Assembly: GCA_019973155.2 (NCBI GenBank) | Contig: BPQB01000060.1 | Span: 141,305-205,304 of the forward strand | Source: Phanerochaete sordida | Taxonomy: Eukaryota; Basidiomycota; Agaricomycetes; Polyporales; Phanerochaetaceae | Length of the DNA stretch: 64,000 nucleotides | Direction of reading: 5' to 3' | In this document: positions 1 to 13,273 of the stretch, piece after piece | Layout of the letters: each line of letters opens with the position of its first letter | How positions within the stretch are numbered: position 1 is the first letter of the stretch | Program-made: the position numbers and the translations under genes | Notes under the pieces: generated by a model | What the model saw: only the letters and a program-made list of their open reading frames with translations | What the model was told of the DNA's origin: nothing | Databases searched by the model: none

Positions 1-202
1 CGAAAGAGGTGCCAGCTACGTTAAATGTCCGGCGTTCCAGCACAAATGCCGAGTCACCGAAGCAGAAGGCGGTGCCACTGGGGTACCGCGCTGAAAGAGC
101 AAGTGAAAGCTATGCGCAAACCTGCGCCTCGGAAGTCCAAGAAGGAAAGAGCAAGGATGATGACGTGAGGTCTGATTGCTGTCACAGGCTGCTCGACCAG
201 CT

Positions 203-3200
203 CTACTCCTCCGCCATTTTCTCGAACCATTGCCGCAAGTCTTCCGATGAACGCTATGCATCGGAGAAATGTTAAGACGACGGAGTCAAGCTGATTAACA
301 GAGTATCGCGCACCTCAACCCAGGCCGCCCTGGCCTCGATGCTTTCGAGTGCTTGGTCCCGAGACATACTGAAGGTCGACGTGTCTCTGTCCTTGAAGAA
401 GGCGGCTGTTTCTTCGTAGTCCTTCATGGAAGAGAGCATCGTGAACGAGAACTTGGTTGACAATAAGTTAGTACCCGACCGTACGCCAAAGGGTGTTCTC
501 TTACCCAGACGAGGTGTTGCAGTCTGAAGTTGTGAGCTGTCCGCGTGTGTAGCTGCACAGCCATGTCAGTTCCTCGCGCGTCATGTCCCCTATGACGCAT
601 CGCGGCACGCACAGTATCGTAGTCAGCCTTGAATTTCTCAGCCAGGAAGTGCCGGGCAGTGGGATTACCCTGTAGGCCGGCGAAGTAGCTATACAGGTCT
701 TGATCGCGTGCTTTGGTCATGATGTAGCTCCAAGTCTCCTCTGCAAACAACTCAGCACGTAGCTCACAACCCAAAGAGCATAAAGCATTCTGCGAACAGA
801 CCTTGCAGATCCCTGTCGCGTGTCGCGCCTAAAGCCACCATCGCAGCCCTCTTTACCTGAGGCGTCTTAGCGGTCGTGATGATGCCTTCGACAACGTCCC
901 ATTCCTTGCGGCCACCATATTTCACGGCCTGCGCATCAGAGAATCAGAATTCGCAACACGCGAGACTCAGACGAGACTCACAATCTCGTACGTAATTGTG
1001 ACCAAGTCGGGAGGAATGCAGGTATCGTCTCCAGTCGCAGTCGCCTTGTTGAACAAGGAGAGAATGTGGTCGACAACGCTAGAAACTCGTGTCAGAGCAC
1101 TGAGAAGACACCGCGTGGCCTGTTGCACTCACTGGCTGTCCCCTGCACGAGCGGCCCTTTGAATCGCGGCGGTGCGCAGCTGACGGACCTCGATGTCCTC
1201 ATCCTCGGAGTAGTCTGTCCCAAGCCGTTTCACGATAGGACCAAAAAGATCCTGCAAGACTAACATGAGCCCGTGTCAGATAGTAGCGTTGCGAATGGAC
1301 TTGCTCGGCAGAATTTGTCCAGGTTTTCTACAATATCCCCTTGCTCGAACCAAACAGAAGACATCTCGGAAATGCCGTCAGCCATAGTGAGCCAGATCAT
1401 ACCTGTTGGATGGATGAGTAGGAAGCACGGAAGAAATGGGAATCAACTTGAGACGCACGATCTTCCTCGTCGCGCAAGATATTGTAGAGGGTCAGGACAC
1501 TGCTCGCAAGCGAGTATCCAGCCTTAGATAGCACGAGGGCATCGAGCAGAAGGCCTAGCCTGTCTTCAAGGGAGAAGACCGAGTTCCTCTTAGCCGCTTC
1601 CTGAGCGATCTTTGCGAGACGTTCCGGGCCGTACAGAACTCGATCTGGCAGCCAAAAATCAGTTTTGAACCCCCTCACGCGCAGGACTGTAGAGGAACGT
1701 TACGAACACATGCCGATGGTCCCGGCGTTCAGCTTGAAGGGCTTCGAAGTATCGACACTTACGACCTTCTCACGTTCGTCAAGCAAGACAGCACGGTCTA
1801 CGGAAGCTTTCCCGCCGCCGTCAATGGCAAGGATAGTCAACGGTATCGACCTGCAAATCATGAGGGTTGCAACGTTTGGAGGCTGTTTGGGATGCATACC
1901 AAATCGTCTCATTATCTTTGGGATCTGCGGGACCGGTCTCAAGGAAGCGATCTTGTCGCACGCGGATGCCGCCATCTAATTCAGTGACCTGGACGATAGG
2001 AAAGCCTGTCTGCAAACTAGATTCAGCGAATCATCCATGGCTCCGCTCGGCGACATACCTTCTTCACCCAGTTGTCCATGATTCTCGGAACATCCATACC
2101 TGCGCACGACGTGAAGGTCATAATCGGATTCAGGCCCGTGCAACTCACCGCTGGCTTCGGCGACTCCCCTCCAGAGGTCTTTCGTAACGGCATTTCCATA
2201 CAGGTGCTTCTTGAGGTAGAGCGAGGCCCCCTTCAGGAACTTCTCTTCCGTCACGTATCCCGAAAGCATTCGTAGAACTGGGGATGGTGCGATGAGAACG
2301 AGCGGTGGAATGTTCTGAAGACTCACTGGTCGCGCCCTTGTCGTAGGACATAGCGTCGAAGATCTGATTGGCCATCTTGGCATCGGGGCACTCCACTTCG
2401 ATGGGGTGCGATGACAGCTTGGCGTCAGCCCTCATGGCGGCGACCATCTCGCTTCTTACGAAGCCCTGTCGCAGCCTCCACTCGGGAAAGAGCCTACGTC
2501 GTTGTCAGCGCTCGAAGCCAAAGTTATCTGAATAAAACAAGAGATATCGCACTTGTCTGGTCGAATAATTCGTTAACACGATGCATAAGCTCCAGGAAAA
2601 GCGACTTGCCTGCAATAATGGTCTCCCCAACCAGGCGAGCAAAACCTTCCTTCAGGTACACCGTATCCCACCAATCCATGGTCGTGATGTTGCCAAACCA
2701 CATGTGCGCGATCTCATGACACACCGTGTACGTAACGCCTTTCTTGTCCAGGAGCTTGCCGCGTAGCGGGTCTACGAGGAATGCAGTCGTCCGCCCCGTG
2801 ATCAGTCCCCAATTCTCCATAGCCCCGATATTGAAGTCGTTCGCGACGAGGAAGTCTAGCTTCGGAAGCGGGTACTCGATGTCAAACACCTGCTCGTAGA
2901 TCGGCATCGCCCGGCGCGCGATGTCGAGCGCGAACTGGGCCTGATGGACCAGGTCTGGGGTCGCGTAGATGCGGAGGGGGCACGTCTTGCTGGTGAGCGG
3001 GCTCGTGTACGCCGCCTCGAGGAAGCTGAAGGGCCCATTTGCCCACGCGACGATGTACGTCGAGATGAGCGGCGTCTTCTGGAATGTCGTCACCTTCCAC
3101 ATCTCGTGCCGACCCTCGGGGAGCTTCTGCGACAGCCAGGCGGCGACGTCTGAGTCGGGGTCCGGGTGCGGGGCGTAGATGGATTCTGAATGCACAGACA

Positions 3201-3834
3201 TGTTCGCGAGGTTGACCGTATGCGCGCGTGAGACCATCTGCATAGTGTAAGTGGCCTTGAGCGCGGGCTCGTCCCAGCATGGGAACGCACGCCTGGCCGC
3301 CGTAGGCTACGCCGAAAACGTTTCAGCATTATACAGGCCATCCAGGGATGCTTAAAACACCGACCTCAAAGTGTGTGAGCGCATAGTACGATGTCTTGCC
3401 CTGACACTCCCAAGACGAACGGTAGTATCCTGTCAAGGAGCCGAGAAGCTCCGACTCGAACTCGAAGCGCAGCTCGGCCGTCGTTCCTGCTGGAAGTGTC
3501 GTAGACAGATTCATCGTGGCCCGCTCATCGTCTTCGTCGAAGGTTATTTCGCTGCCATGCTGTACAATGGGTCCGTTGAGAGACGGCGAAGTGAGCTTCG
3601 CTTGCTCTAGCTTTAGCTTCAAAACGTGAAACTGTATGGTGCGTGTTTCTTCCAAGATGTCCAAGCTGTCTCGGTTGGTGAGTAAAGAGACATCAACACC
3701 CGAAGCAAAACCTACTGCACGGTCACGTAGCCGTCAAACTTGAGTTCCTCGAGGTCTGTCCGGACCGTCAGGTCGTAGTGTCTGGGCCGGACGTTCGTCG
3801 GGAGCCTGTACCTGTCTTTAGCGTCGTCAACCAT
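203..3834 (-). CDS. M1 zinc aminopeptidase (cytosolic alanyl/leucyl aminopeptidase type)
   Basis: This gene encodes a zinc metallopeptidase that removes N-terminal residues from peptides, probably in the cytosol because no signal peptide is visible. The N-terminus reads KDRYRLPTNVRPRHYDL, typical of the family. Further on are FPCWDEPALKATY, the substrate-binding GAMENWG motif, and the zinc site HEIAH followed by exactly 18 residues and the third ligand Glu in KEGFA. I followed about 16 introns by eye and frame was kept through all of them to QWFEKMAEE and the stop at 203-205. Two introns need care: one appears to be GC-AG (1252-1304) and one is very short (about 33 nt near 1110-1150). The start is the ATG directly before KDRYRLPTNV; an upstream in-frame extension lacks family similarity. 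Size of roughly 880 residues fits Ape2/Aap1-like enzymes. Substrate preference is not readable from sequence. Confidence 0.9.
1252..1304 (-). other. GC-AG intron in the aminopeptidase gene
   Basis: On the minus strand the intron begins GCAAGT and ends TTGCAG (53 nt). Splicing here joins DKFCR to DLFGPIVKRLG, which is the expected M1 sequence; no GT donor nearby keeps the frame. GCAAGT matches the known consensus of GC-AG introns, and the intron carries an in-frame stop if read through. Confidence 0.7.
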
Positions 3835-4307
3835 CTTCCCAGAGAAAAGTGCGGAGGGATGTTGTGGCGGCCAGGTCTCTGCGAGCTTGTATACTATGCA
3901 GCTGCACAGCCTCTCAAGACTTCCCACTGCGGTTGATGTCCTGCGCAAGGTAGATGCGGTGCGATGCAATCTGTACACCTGAGCGTGGAGCATCATGGCG
4001 TCTATTGAGGAAGTCAGGAGGTACTCCTGACGGCGCCTAGATTAGCAGTTACTGGGACCATGTCGCTATGTTCGACCTCTCGTTCTGACAGATGCAAGAA
4101 GGCGTACGTGAAGAAGGTGATCCTCCGCTTCAGAGTCCAGCTGCTGTGCAAGAAATTCATAGTTTTACGACCTGTACGACAGACACTTCTGTAATCATCG
4201 AACGAACACTGCACACACACGGCTTGGGCGTGAGCAAGCGCGATCGATTTGTGCCTGTGCACGCACCTGGGTCAAAGCGACCCCAGCATTATGCGATTAT
4301 TCTGAGA
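3835..4307. other. Intergenic: aminopeptidase promoter and P450-1 3' flank
   Basis: The stretch holds the upstream region of the aminopeptidase and the downstream region of P450-1, both genes reading leftward. I see no coding exon of either gene and no repeat here. Confidence 0.5.
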
Positions 4308-6578
4308 TCAACCATCGTGAGCGAGGATGGCGCATGACTGTATTAGACGTTTTGCTTCCGCAGAACGTGGTTTGAATACCGCCTTGAAAGGCTTTGGCGG
4401 GCTGCAAACACGATTAGCGCAGGAACGTTTCGTGCCAAATCGCGCGGAATCGACATTGCTGACCTGAAAAAGTGCGGCTCAAACTCGGCACGCACTTCTA
4501 TAGGCTCACCGTCCCCGCCCAGCGCTTTCTCAATAGTGAAGGTGGCGAGGATGCCCGAGATGAGCAAGAAAAGCGAGTCCATGGCAAAATAGCGACCCGG
4601 ACACGACCTGCGTCCGGTGCCAAATACGTCATCTGGGAATGGTACATCGTCGCGAAGCTTGCCGTCATAGGTTAAGAAGCGGTGTGGGTTGAAGGTGTCT
4701 GGATTGGGGTAGACGTTCTCATCATGCATGATTGCCCTATACCGCATCAGTGCGTTTGGGCATATTATATAATTTGTATGACTGACCAAACGTTCTCGAG
4801 CACGACGGATCTCGCTGGAATATAATAGCCCTGGTAATGATCTTCAGACATCGCACGATGGGGCGTTGCTGAGGACGAGTATGAGCGCAGGTCTTGGAAT
4901 GACGCGGAAAAGTACCTACCTAACGGCAGAGGAGGGTTCCATCTGCGTGCAAAGAAACGTGTCAAAATGAAGTAGCCCGGGCTCAGACTCGTCCTCGCAA
5001 TCACGTACCGTAAAACCTCGTATATGAGCGCGACCACCTGCGGAAGCGAATCTTGGTCTGCAAACTCAGGTAATCGATCTCGCCCTAGAACACGATCGAG
5101 CTCTTCTTGGGCAGCACTCTGTGTCTCTGGGTACAGCACCATGGCCAGTACAAACACCATCATCGCCGTGTATGTCTAACGCGAATGAGTGGCACATAAT
5201 CCGCGTAATATCGGCTGATGCTGCTCACCGTGTCTATTCCAGCTGGAACAAGGGGGGTTAGCCTGCGTGCGACCCTCCGTCCACAGGGCACGTACCCCCA
5301 TATCCGGTGCCCGCGACATTCATGAAGATGTCGTCCCGCTCGGGTGTGTCTTCTTCTGCCTCGGAGAGTAGTTCGCCCACGAAGCAGGGATGCGCAGTGC
5401 CCTCCTTCTGCGCGTTCATATGTCAGAAAAGCATAGCCGTACAGGCGTACCAAAATACGTACGAACGCGCTCTTGTACTCGTAGTACGGTGCTTTGAACA
5501 TCTCGTCAACGAGTTTCTTATAGCCAGCAGCGCGACGCTTGAAGCCTGCGCCCGGGAACCAAATTGGGACGTGCTTCACTATGACAGGTCAACGTGGCTC
5601 TAAGTAACAGTCGTGAAGCTTTGAAGGTGCGCACAGATCGGGAAAATATCCACTACAGAATTCATATCAGCAACCGCTGCAAGATGATTGTGCGAAAGGA
5701 CTGACCAAGAAATACACCAGCGTGTAGGACGTGTTGCACAGTCTCCATCCCATTTTCGACAACTCGTAGGTGAAGGTCTCCAGGGGTAGCATCCACGGCA
5801 TAGACAGCTTTGAGTATGGAAGAACCTATAGCACTATAATGAAATCAGCAGCTAGCACGCGCAGTGACTCCGAAGAGGGCGCGTAGCTCACAATCGGATA
5901 TTCTCGCTAAAATCCTTGGGATGGTCGAGCATGAGCTGAAGTAGCCTGCGCTGCGCTAGTACATGCTGTGGGTGATATTGGGAGACGTTTTGTGGGCGGA
6001 AGCTCTGGTGGAATAGCTTGCGATGCTCGCGCCAGCTGTTTCCATACGGGAGCATGACCCACGAACGCCACCAACCACACCTGTGTACATCAGCGACATA
6101 GCTGAGGTATCGAGATTGTGCACTGTAGACTTACAGCTCTAGGAACATTACGGATTGCTCCCTGAGTCGCGAGAATTTCATAAGCTTATCGTTCTTAGGA
6201 ACCAGTCCAGCCGCGTACTTATCGGAATAAATATTCGGCCGCTCCTCCAACAAGTCTTTCGCGGACTTCAAGCTGTTTAGCACGACGATGTGGCTGCCTA
6301 GAGCTTCAGCGTGGACGACATCGGAACCTGCAAGTATCGCAATCCAAACTCAACCATGCATTTCCAGGGACATTTCGGAGGTTGTACTCGCCATATCGAC
6401 GCGACCAGTCGCGGAATACTCGCCACCCATCCTGAGTTGGTACGTCGAAAGCATTTCGGAGCACTGGAAGGCCCTTTGGTCCTGGGGGATAACGATGTCC
6501 GGCTCTGCGTCGCGCAAAGATCGCCCACGATATTAGGAGAATCGCTGAAAGCGCAATCAAAACTGGCACTGTCGTCAT
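4308..6578 (-). CDS. Cytochrome P450, array copy 1
   Basis: A membrane-anchored heme monooxygenase. The N-terminus is a hydrophobic anchor (MTTVPVLIALSAILLISW) followed by basic residues and the proline hinge YPPGPKGLPVL. Downstream are the C-helix motif WREHRKLF, WFPGAGFKRRA, the I-helix motif AGIDT, the K-helix ExxR in YEVLR, HRFL for the PERF region and the heme loop FGTGRRSCPGRYFA with its Cys ligand. The last exon reads PPKPFKAVFKPRS, a short tail shared by the whole array, and ends at the TGA at 4308-4310. The first intron appears to have a GC donor (GCGAGT), since only that restores GSDVVHAEALGSHIVVLN. The family resembles basidiomycete P450s often labelled O-methylsterigmatocystin oxidoreductase-like; substrate unknown. 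It is the most divergent full copy, having Ser before the heme Cys. Confidence 0.88.
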
Positions 6579-7069
6579 ACTGTCAGGGATGCGCGAAGTC
6601 AGAGAAGCCCTGCGAGAAGGAAAATCTTGGTTTCCCGCGCTGATAATCGACGAGACGGGTACGGAGGCCCCCATATATATGACGTCGCATGCCCAGCGTT
6701 TGACCGTGCGAAAACTGATATCAGCTTGCGGGAGAACGCCATAATTCAGGGGAATGAGCTAAAATGACTGATGAGCTTCACGAGTGACCTTTCGTGCCAC
6801 ACATGGCGTAATCGCGTGACGTCCCCAGAACAAGATTGAGCGATGGCAGTGCTGTAAGCTGCAGTAATTTGGTACCGTGCGCTGTGTATGGAGGATTAAA
6901 CTGAACGACATTGCAACGAGATTATCAGCGAGCACGAACGCACGAACGCACACGCCTATCGATGACTGGACCTCCCGTCGATAGAACTGCACGATGGGAG
7001 TTCGATCTGAGCAGCGAGAGTTTGACGAGTATGTCGTCAGCGCGGGACCAAATCCCCGCGTCGTGCGCG
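6579..7069. other. Intergenic between P450-1 and P450-2
   Basis: The stretch includes the P450-1 promoter, with a TATA-like CATATATATG on the plus strand about 95 bases before the start codon, and the 3' flank of P450-2. No further exon or repeat is recognisable. Confidence 0.5.
6672..6681 (-). promoter_or_regulatory. TATA-like element of P450-1
   Basis: An alternating AT run, CATATATATG, lies about 95 bases upstream of the P450-1 ATG. It is the only AT-rich core motif in this otherwise GC-rich upstream region. Confidence 0.3.
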
Positions 7070-9291
7070 CTACATATCCGCAGCAGCAGCCGACCGTATC
7101 AGCTCCTCTGCCCCGTCGAACCGCGGCCAGAAGTGCGCTCTGAACGGCTTCGGCAAGCTCCACGTCCGCGTGAGCACCCGCGCGCGTGCAACCACGCCAC
7201 ACCACGCACCTCAGGACGTACGGCGTAAACTCCTCTTTGACGTCGACCGGCCCGCGCGCGCCCTTCGCGCGCTCCACGGCGAACACTGCGAGGATGTGTG
7301 CGACGGCGAGGAAGAGCATGTCGACTGCGAAGTAGCGCCCTGGGCACGCGCGCCGGCCGAAACCAAAAACTTCTGTCGGCAGCGGCACGTCGTCGCGCAG
7401 GACGCCGCTCCGCGTGAGGAAGCGCTTGGGATCGAAGGTGTGCGGCGCGGGGTAGGTTGCGGGGTCGTGGAGCATCGCCCTGTGGGATTCTCGGTATCGG
7501 GTTAAGGCACTGGAGGAGAAGGGTGGACGCACCAACTGTTGCCGAAGATGACGCTGCCGGACGGGATGAAGCGGCCGTTGTAGACGTCGTCAGACATCGT
7601 GCGATGGGGTGTCGCTGATGCGGTTCGTCAGCTATTTTGTGCGTGAAGGCCACAGCTGACAGACCTAGAGGCAGAGGTGGGTGCCACCTGTCGGCTGCCC
7701 TGTGAATTTGGGAGGAGAATTTGCACCACACAACGACGTACCTGAGCACCTCATGGACGATAGCCATCACTCGCGGCAGGCGTTCGCGATCAGACATCGT
7801 GGGCAGATGATCACGTCCGACGACGCGGTCGAGCTCCTCCTGCACGTACGTCTGCACCTCTGGGTACATCACCATCGCGAGGACAAACGTGTTCATTGCT
7901 GCCACGGTCTGTCAAGCATCAGACGCGCATACATATACACCAAGCGGTCGACGTACCGTGTCCGAGCCGGCTGAGTGCAGCTCAGTGGTGCGAGCCAATC
8001 ACGTCTGGATTCGATACACACCTGCATACACTGTTCCCGTGAGATTGGTCAGGAAATCCTCACGCTCGTAATCCAGTGCCATTTCTGAGTCGCCGAGTAA
8101 TGAGCCAAGGAAGCACGGCTGCGCGACGCCTTTCGCCTGCCAATTGGGACAGCATCAATAAGCGTATAGGAATCGATATACGATGTCAAGTTTACCCATG
8201 CTGCTTTGAACTGTTCGTAGGGCGCCTTGAACATCACATCGACGAGATGCTTGTACTGCGCCGCCTGTCGCTTGAACTGCGCGCCAGGGAACCACGCCGG
8301 GATATACTTCACTAAAAGACGGCTCAGCAGAGCCATACGAGGATACTGTCCAGTGGGACACACAGATTGGGAAAACATCAACTGCACAAAGAGCATCAGG
8401 TCAGATGGCAAATCAAAGCGAATATTGTGGGCGCACCGAGATAGACTCCGGTTTCCATGAGCGCAGTGAACGTCTGCACGGCAGGCTCGATCTGCCCGAT
8501 GCGCACATCCCCAGGCAGCGCGTCGAACGCGTACACCACGTCTAAGATTACGCTCCCCGCGGCGCTACAGCACTGGGTCAGCCCACATCCCTCGTGCCAT
8601 CTGGCCGTACTTACTACCGAATATGCGCTGAGAAGTCTTCGGGGGCGTCGAGCAAGAGCAGCAGAAGCCTGCGCATCGCTTTCTCCTGCTTGTGGTGGTG
8701 GCGCGACGCGACGCCCGGACCGAAGTGTTTGTGAAAGAGTCGGCGGTGCTCTCGCCACACATCGTCGAACGGGCTCAGCGCCCATGCGCGGCGCCAGCCC
8801 GACCTATGACCAATCCGATGAATATTAGACACGAAAGCAGGATATGCGTGTGATTGGCGTACAGCTCATGGGTCATGACGGACTGCTCTCTGCATGTTGG
8901 TCAGCTTGAGTCCTGAGGGGCGGGGCACATGTAGGCACACGTACTTGTCGGAGTAGATTTGAGGACGTCCGTCGAACAGGTCTTTCGCCGCCTGCGCGCT
9001 GTTCACGGCGTATATGTGCTTGCCAAGCGCTTCGACGTGGACGACGTCGGAGTCTACGGGTCCCTCAGCGTGAGGTAAAGGTGGGTGAGCACGGGAAGAA
9101 AACGCACTGTAGCGCCGCGACCAGTCGCAGAAGGTGATCCAGCCGTTCTTCATCGGCACGTCAAAGAGGTTGCCGACGATGGGCAGACCCTTTGGGCCGG
9201 GAGGGTACTTGCGGCGAGGATGTTGAAGGGACGTGTATGTCCACGCTAGCGCCAGTAGAGCCAGGACGGCAGTCGATATGTAGAGCAGCAT
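7070..9291 (-). CDS. Cytochrome P450, array copy 2
   Basis: Heme monooxygenase with an N-terminal anchor starting MLLYISTAVLALLALAWTY, then YPPGPKGLPIVGNLFDVP. It shows WREHRRLFHKHF, the substrate-region exon VVYAFDALPGD, YIPAWFPGAQFKRQA, ExxR in HEVLR, KRFL and the heme loop FGFGRRACPGRYFA. The last exon (LPKPFRAHFWPRF) ends in AADM and a TAG at 7070-7072. The open frame extends a little upstream of the chosen ATG, but only from a TTG, so the start at 9291 is preferred. The 3' part is noticeably GC-rich, unlike copies 7 to 9. The substrate cannot be inferred. Confidence 0.88.
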
Positions 9292-9754
9292 GCTGGGCGA
9301 GCTGGATGTGCTTGTTGCATTCAAGTGGCCGCGCAGGGTTTATGACTGTATCGCCCACTCCACAGGCGGTCGGCAACACGCGACGCCGCTGCACAGAACA
9401 TCAGCCCATTCCGCGGTAGCGCAGAAAACTCACCTCGTATCAGCTGGCGGCGCACACGGTCAGGGCCCGACCGTGGCTCGCGATGGCGACTTAAGCGAGC
9501 GCGCAGAACGGGACGCGGTTCTATGCCATACATCCTGTCGCCAGTGGTCTCGAGCGGCCTCACCTCACGGCAGCCGCGATGGCGCCCTTGTCGAAGAATT
9601 CGCACATCGCGAACTCCCGCTTCCCGACGTCACCCGGTACAGATAGCCTGCACCCGACGTGGCCCCGGGCCTAGACCGTCGGTACCACGGCGCGCACGCC
9701 GGAAGGAACGTCGCACCGCAGATCTGTAATGTGCAGCCAGAGACGGCACCTCAG

Positions 9755-10255
9755 CCATAGCAGCGGGCCTGACCGACTCCTCCGCGCCCTGAAAGCGCAA
9801 GCTCAAGTGTGCCGCGAACGGGTCCGGCGCGCTGCCAGACCTGCGTGATGCGTGCGTCGCCAGGGCGTGCGTCGAGCGCGTACACGGTATAGGGTATCGC
9901 GAGCCCGCTGTGCTCCAAGCCCAGTCAGTTCTCATACCTGCCCGGGGCCGCGCGAGACTCCCGAGGGGATGAGGGCGGGAAGGTTCTCGAGTTCGTAGCG
10001 CAGGAGCTGGAGCAGCCAAACCGTCGCTTTCGTCTGCTCGAGGCTCTGCGCCTCCATGGCGTGAGAATGGTAATGGAAAAGCCGGCAGTGCTCGCGCCAG
10101 GTCTCGCCGTAAGGGATCACTGGGGTCAAAGCGCGGCTCCAGGCGGACCTGTGAGAGGGGGAGAAGAGGCGTGAACATGACGCTGTAGTCTGAAAAGAGT
10201 TTTGGTAGGACGTACAGTTATTCAGTCGCAACAAACTGCTCTCTGAGATCCAAGC
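9755..10255 (-). pseudogene. Cytochrome P450 relict with internal deletion
   Basis: Three scrambled P450 pieces remain on the minus strand. One is a C-helix exon reading GETWREHCRLFHYHSH followed by EQTKATVWLLQLL (near 9,960-10,115). The next is a piece like the I-exon, VYALDARPGDARI (near 9,850-9,900). Fused directly to it is the terminal-exon signature LPDPFAAHLSLRFQGAEE (near 9,765-9,830). The exons with I-helix, ExxR and heme loop are absent, and the pieces lie in different frames. No recognisable anchor exon with a PPGP hinge was found upstream. It cannot make a P450 and looks like an old member of the array that lost its centre. Confidence 0.75.
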
Positions 10256-11157
10256 CATGCTTTATTTTGTTCGTGTGTGTGATGACGCCAACCCTACAGT
10301 GGGGTTGGCCAGGCGGGACGGGGCAGAGTTGTAGGTACCATCTGGGCTTCCAGCTGAAATCGGCGAGCTCTACATCACGGATAATAATCCAGAAAATATC
10401 AAGCAAGCGTCACGGTGAGGTTGCATGCGAATATTCGACGGCTTGTCCGACGAACATGAGAGCGGAAGACAAGACAAACTTTCGGAAGCGCCGGGACGAC
10501 AGCGCCCGTGGTGGCGCGGGCATTGCCGGGCGGATGCCGCTCTGAGCGGGACCGCGCGGCATCCTGCACGTCGACCACAACGTCGCCTGGCATCCATCCT
10601 TCAATTTACGCGACGGCAGCCGCTTTATATGCTTCGTGGGGTTGAAGACTCGCGGATATCTCGATACATTTTTATTGCAGCCGAACTCCCCGTGGTGGGC
10701 GCCGCGACGAGCCTATGTCTTCCACTCGAAGCTGCCCACGGGTTTCACCAACGGGACCGGGGAGAGCAGGTATGAAATGGTCTCTAATGAACTGATATGC
10801 CGTCGCCGAAATGGTGGAACCTATACTGAAGACGGGCTGCTGCCTACTAGACAAGCAGGGCGCCAAGCTGCACCCTCACAACGTCAGGAAATCCCCGAGG
10901 GCCGAGGCTGGAGTACCTCCCTGCGTTTCGAGGCTCCCAAGATCCCTGCAACGCGACGCGGTCGCTGCCCACACAGACAACGCCAGACGTTTTTCGCAGG
11001 GCGCGCTTAATTGGCGCCCAAACCGTCTCGAGAAGCTCGGCGTCGGCGACGTCTCCTACTAATCCCGAGACTGCGAGTCATATTTAGAGTCGTCCTCATA
11101 CATAGGCCTGGTGCGCGCATTGCCATCCTGTGCCCATTGCAAACGGCATTACTAGCC
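10256..11157. other. Intergenic upstream of the cystathionine gamma-synthase gene
   Basis: The stretch lies between the P450 relict and the divergently read PLP enzyme and should contain the promoter of the latter. Open frames here have no family signature. A TATA-like stretch near 10,625 faces the relict and may be its old promoter. Confidence 0.4.
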
Positions 11158-13137
<1,980 letters not shown>

Positions 13138-13273
13138 GTTTGGCGCGATGAATGGGGAATTTAGATGTATTCGATGGAATTGGATGGAATGGAGCGAAAT
13201 GGGTTACAAGCGTATGTGCTCCTAGGCGAGAGAGATGTCAGAGCCGGGAGCTTAGAGATATAATCCAGCGCAC

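Noticed and set aside
9..275. Plus-strand open frame at the window start
   Set aside because: It overlaps the last exon of the aminopeptidase on the other strand and has no protein-like features.
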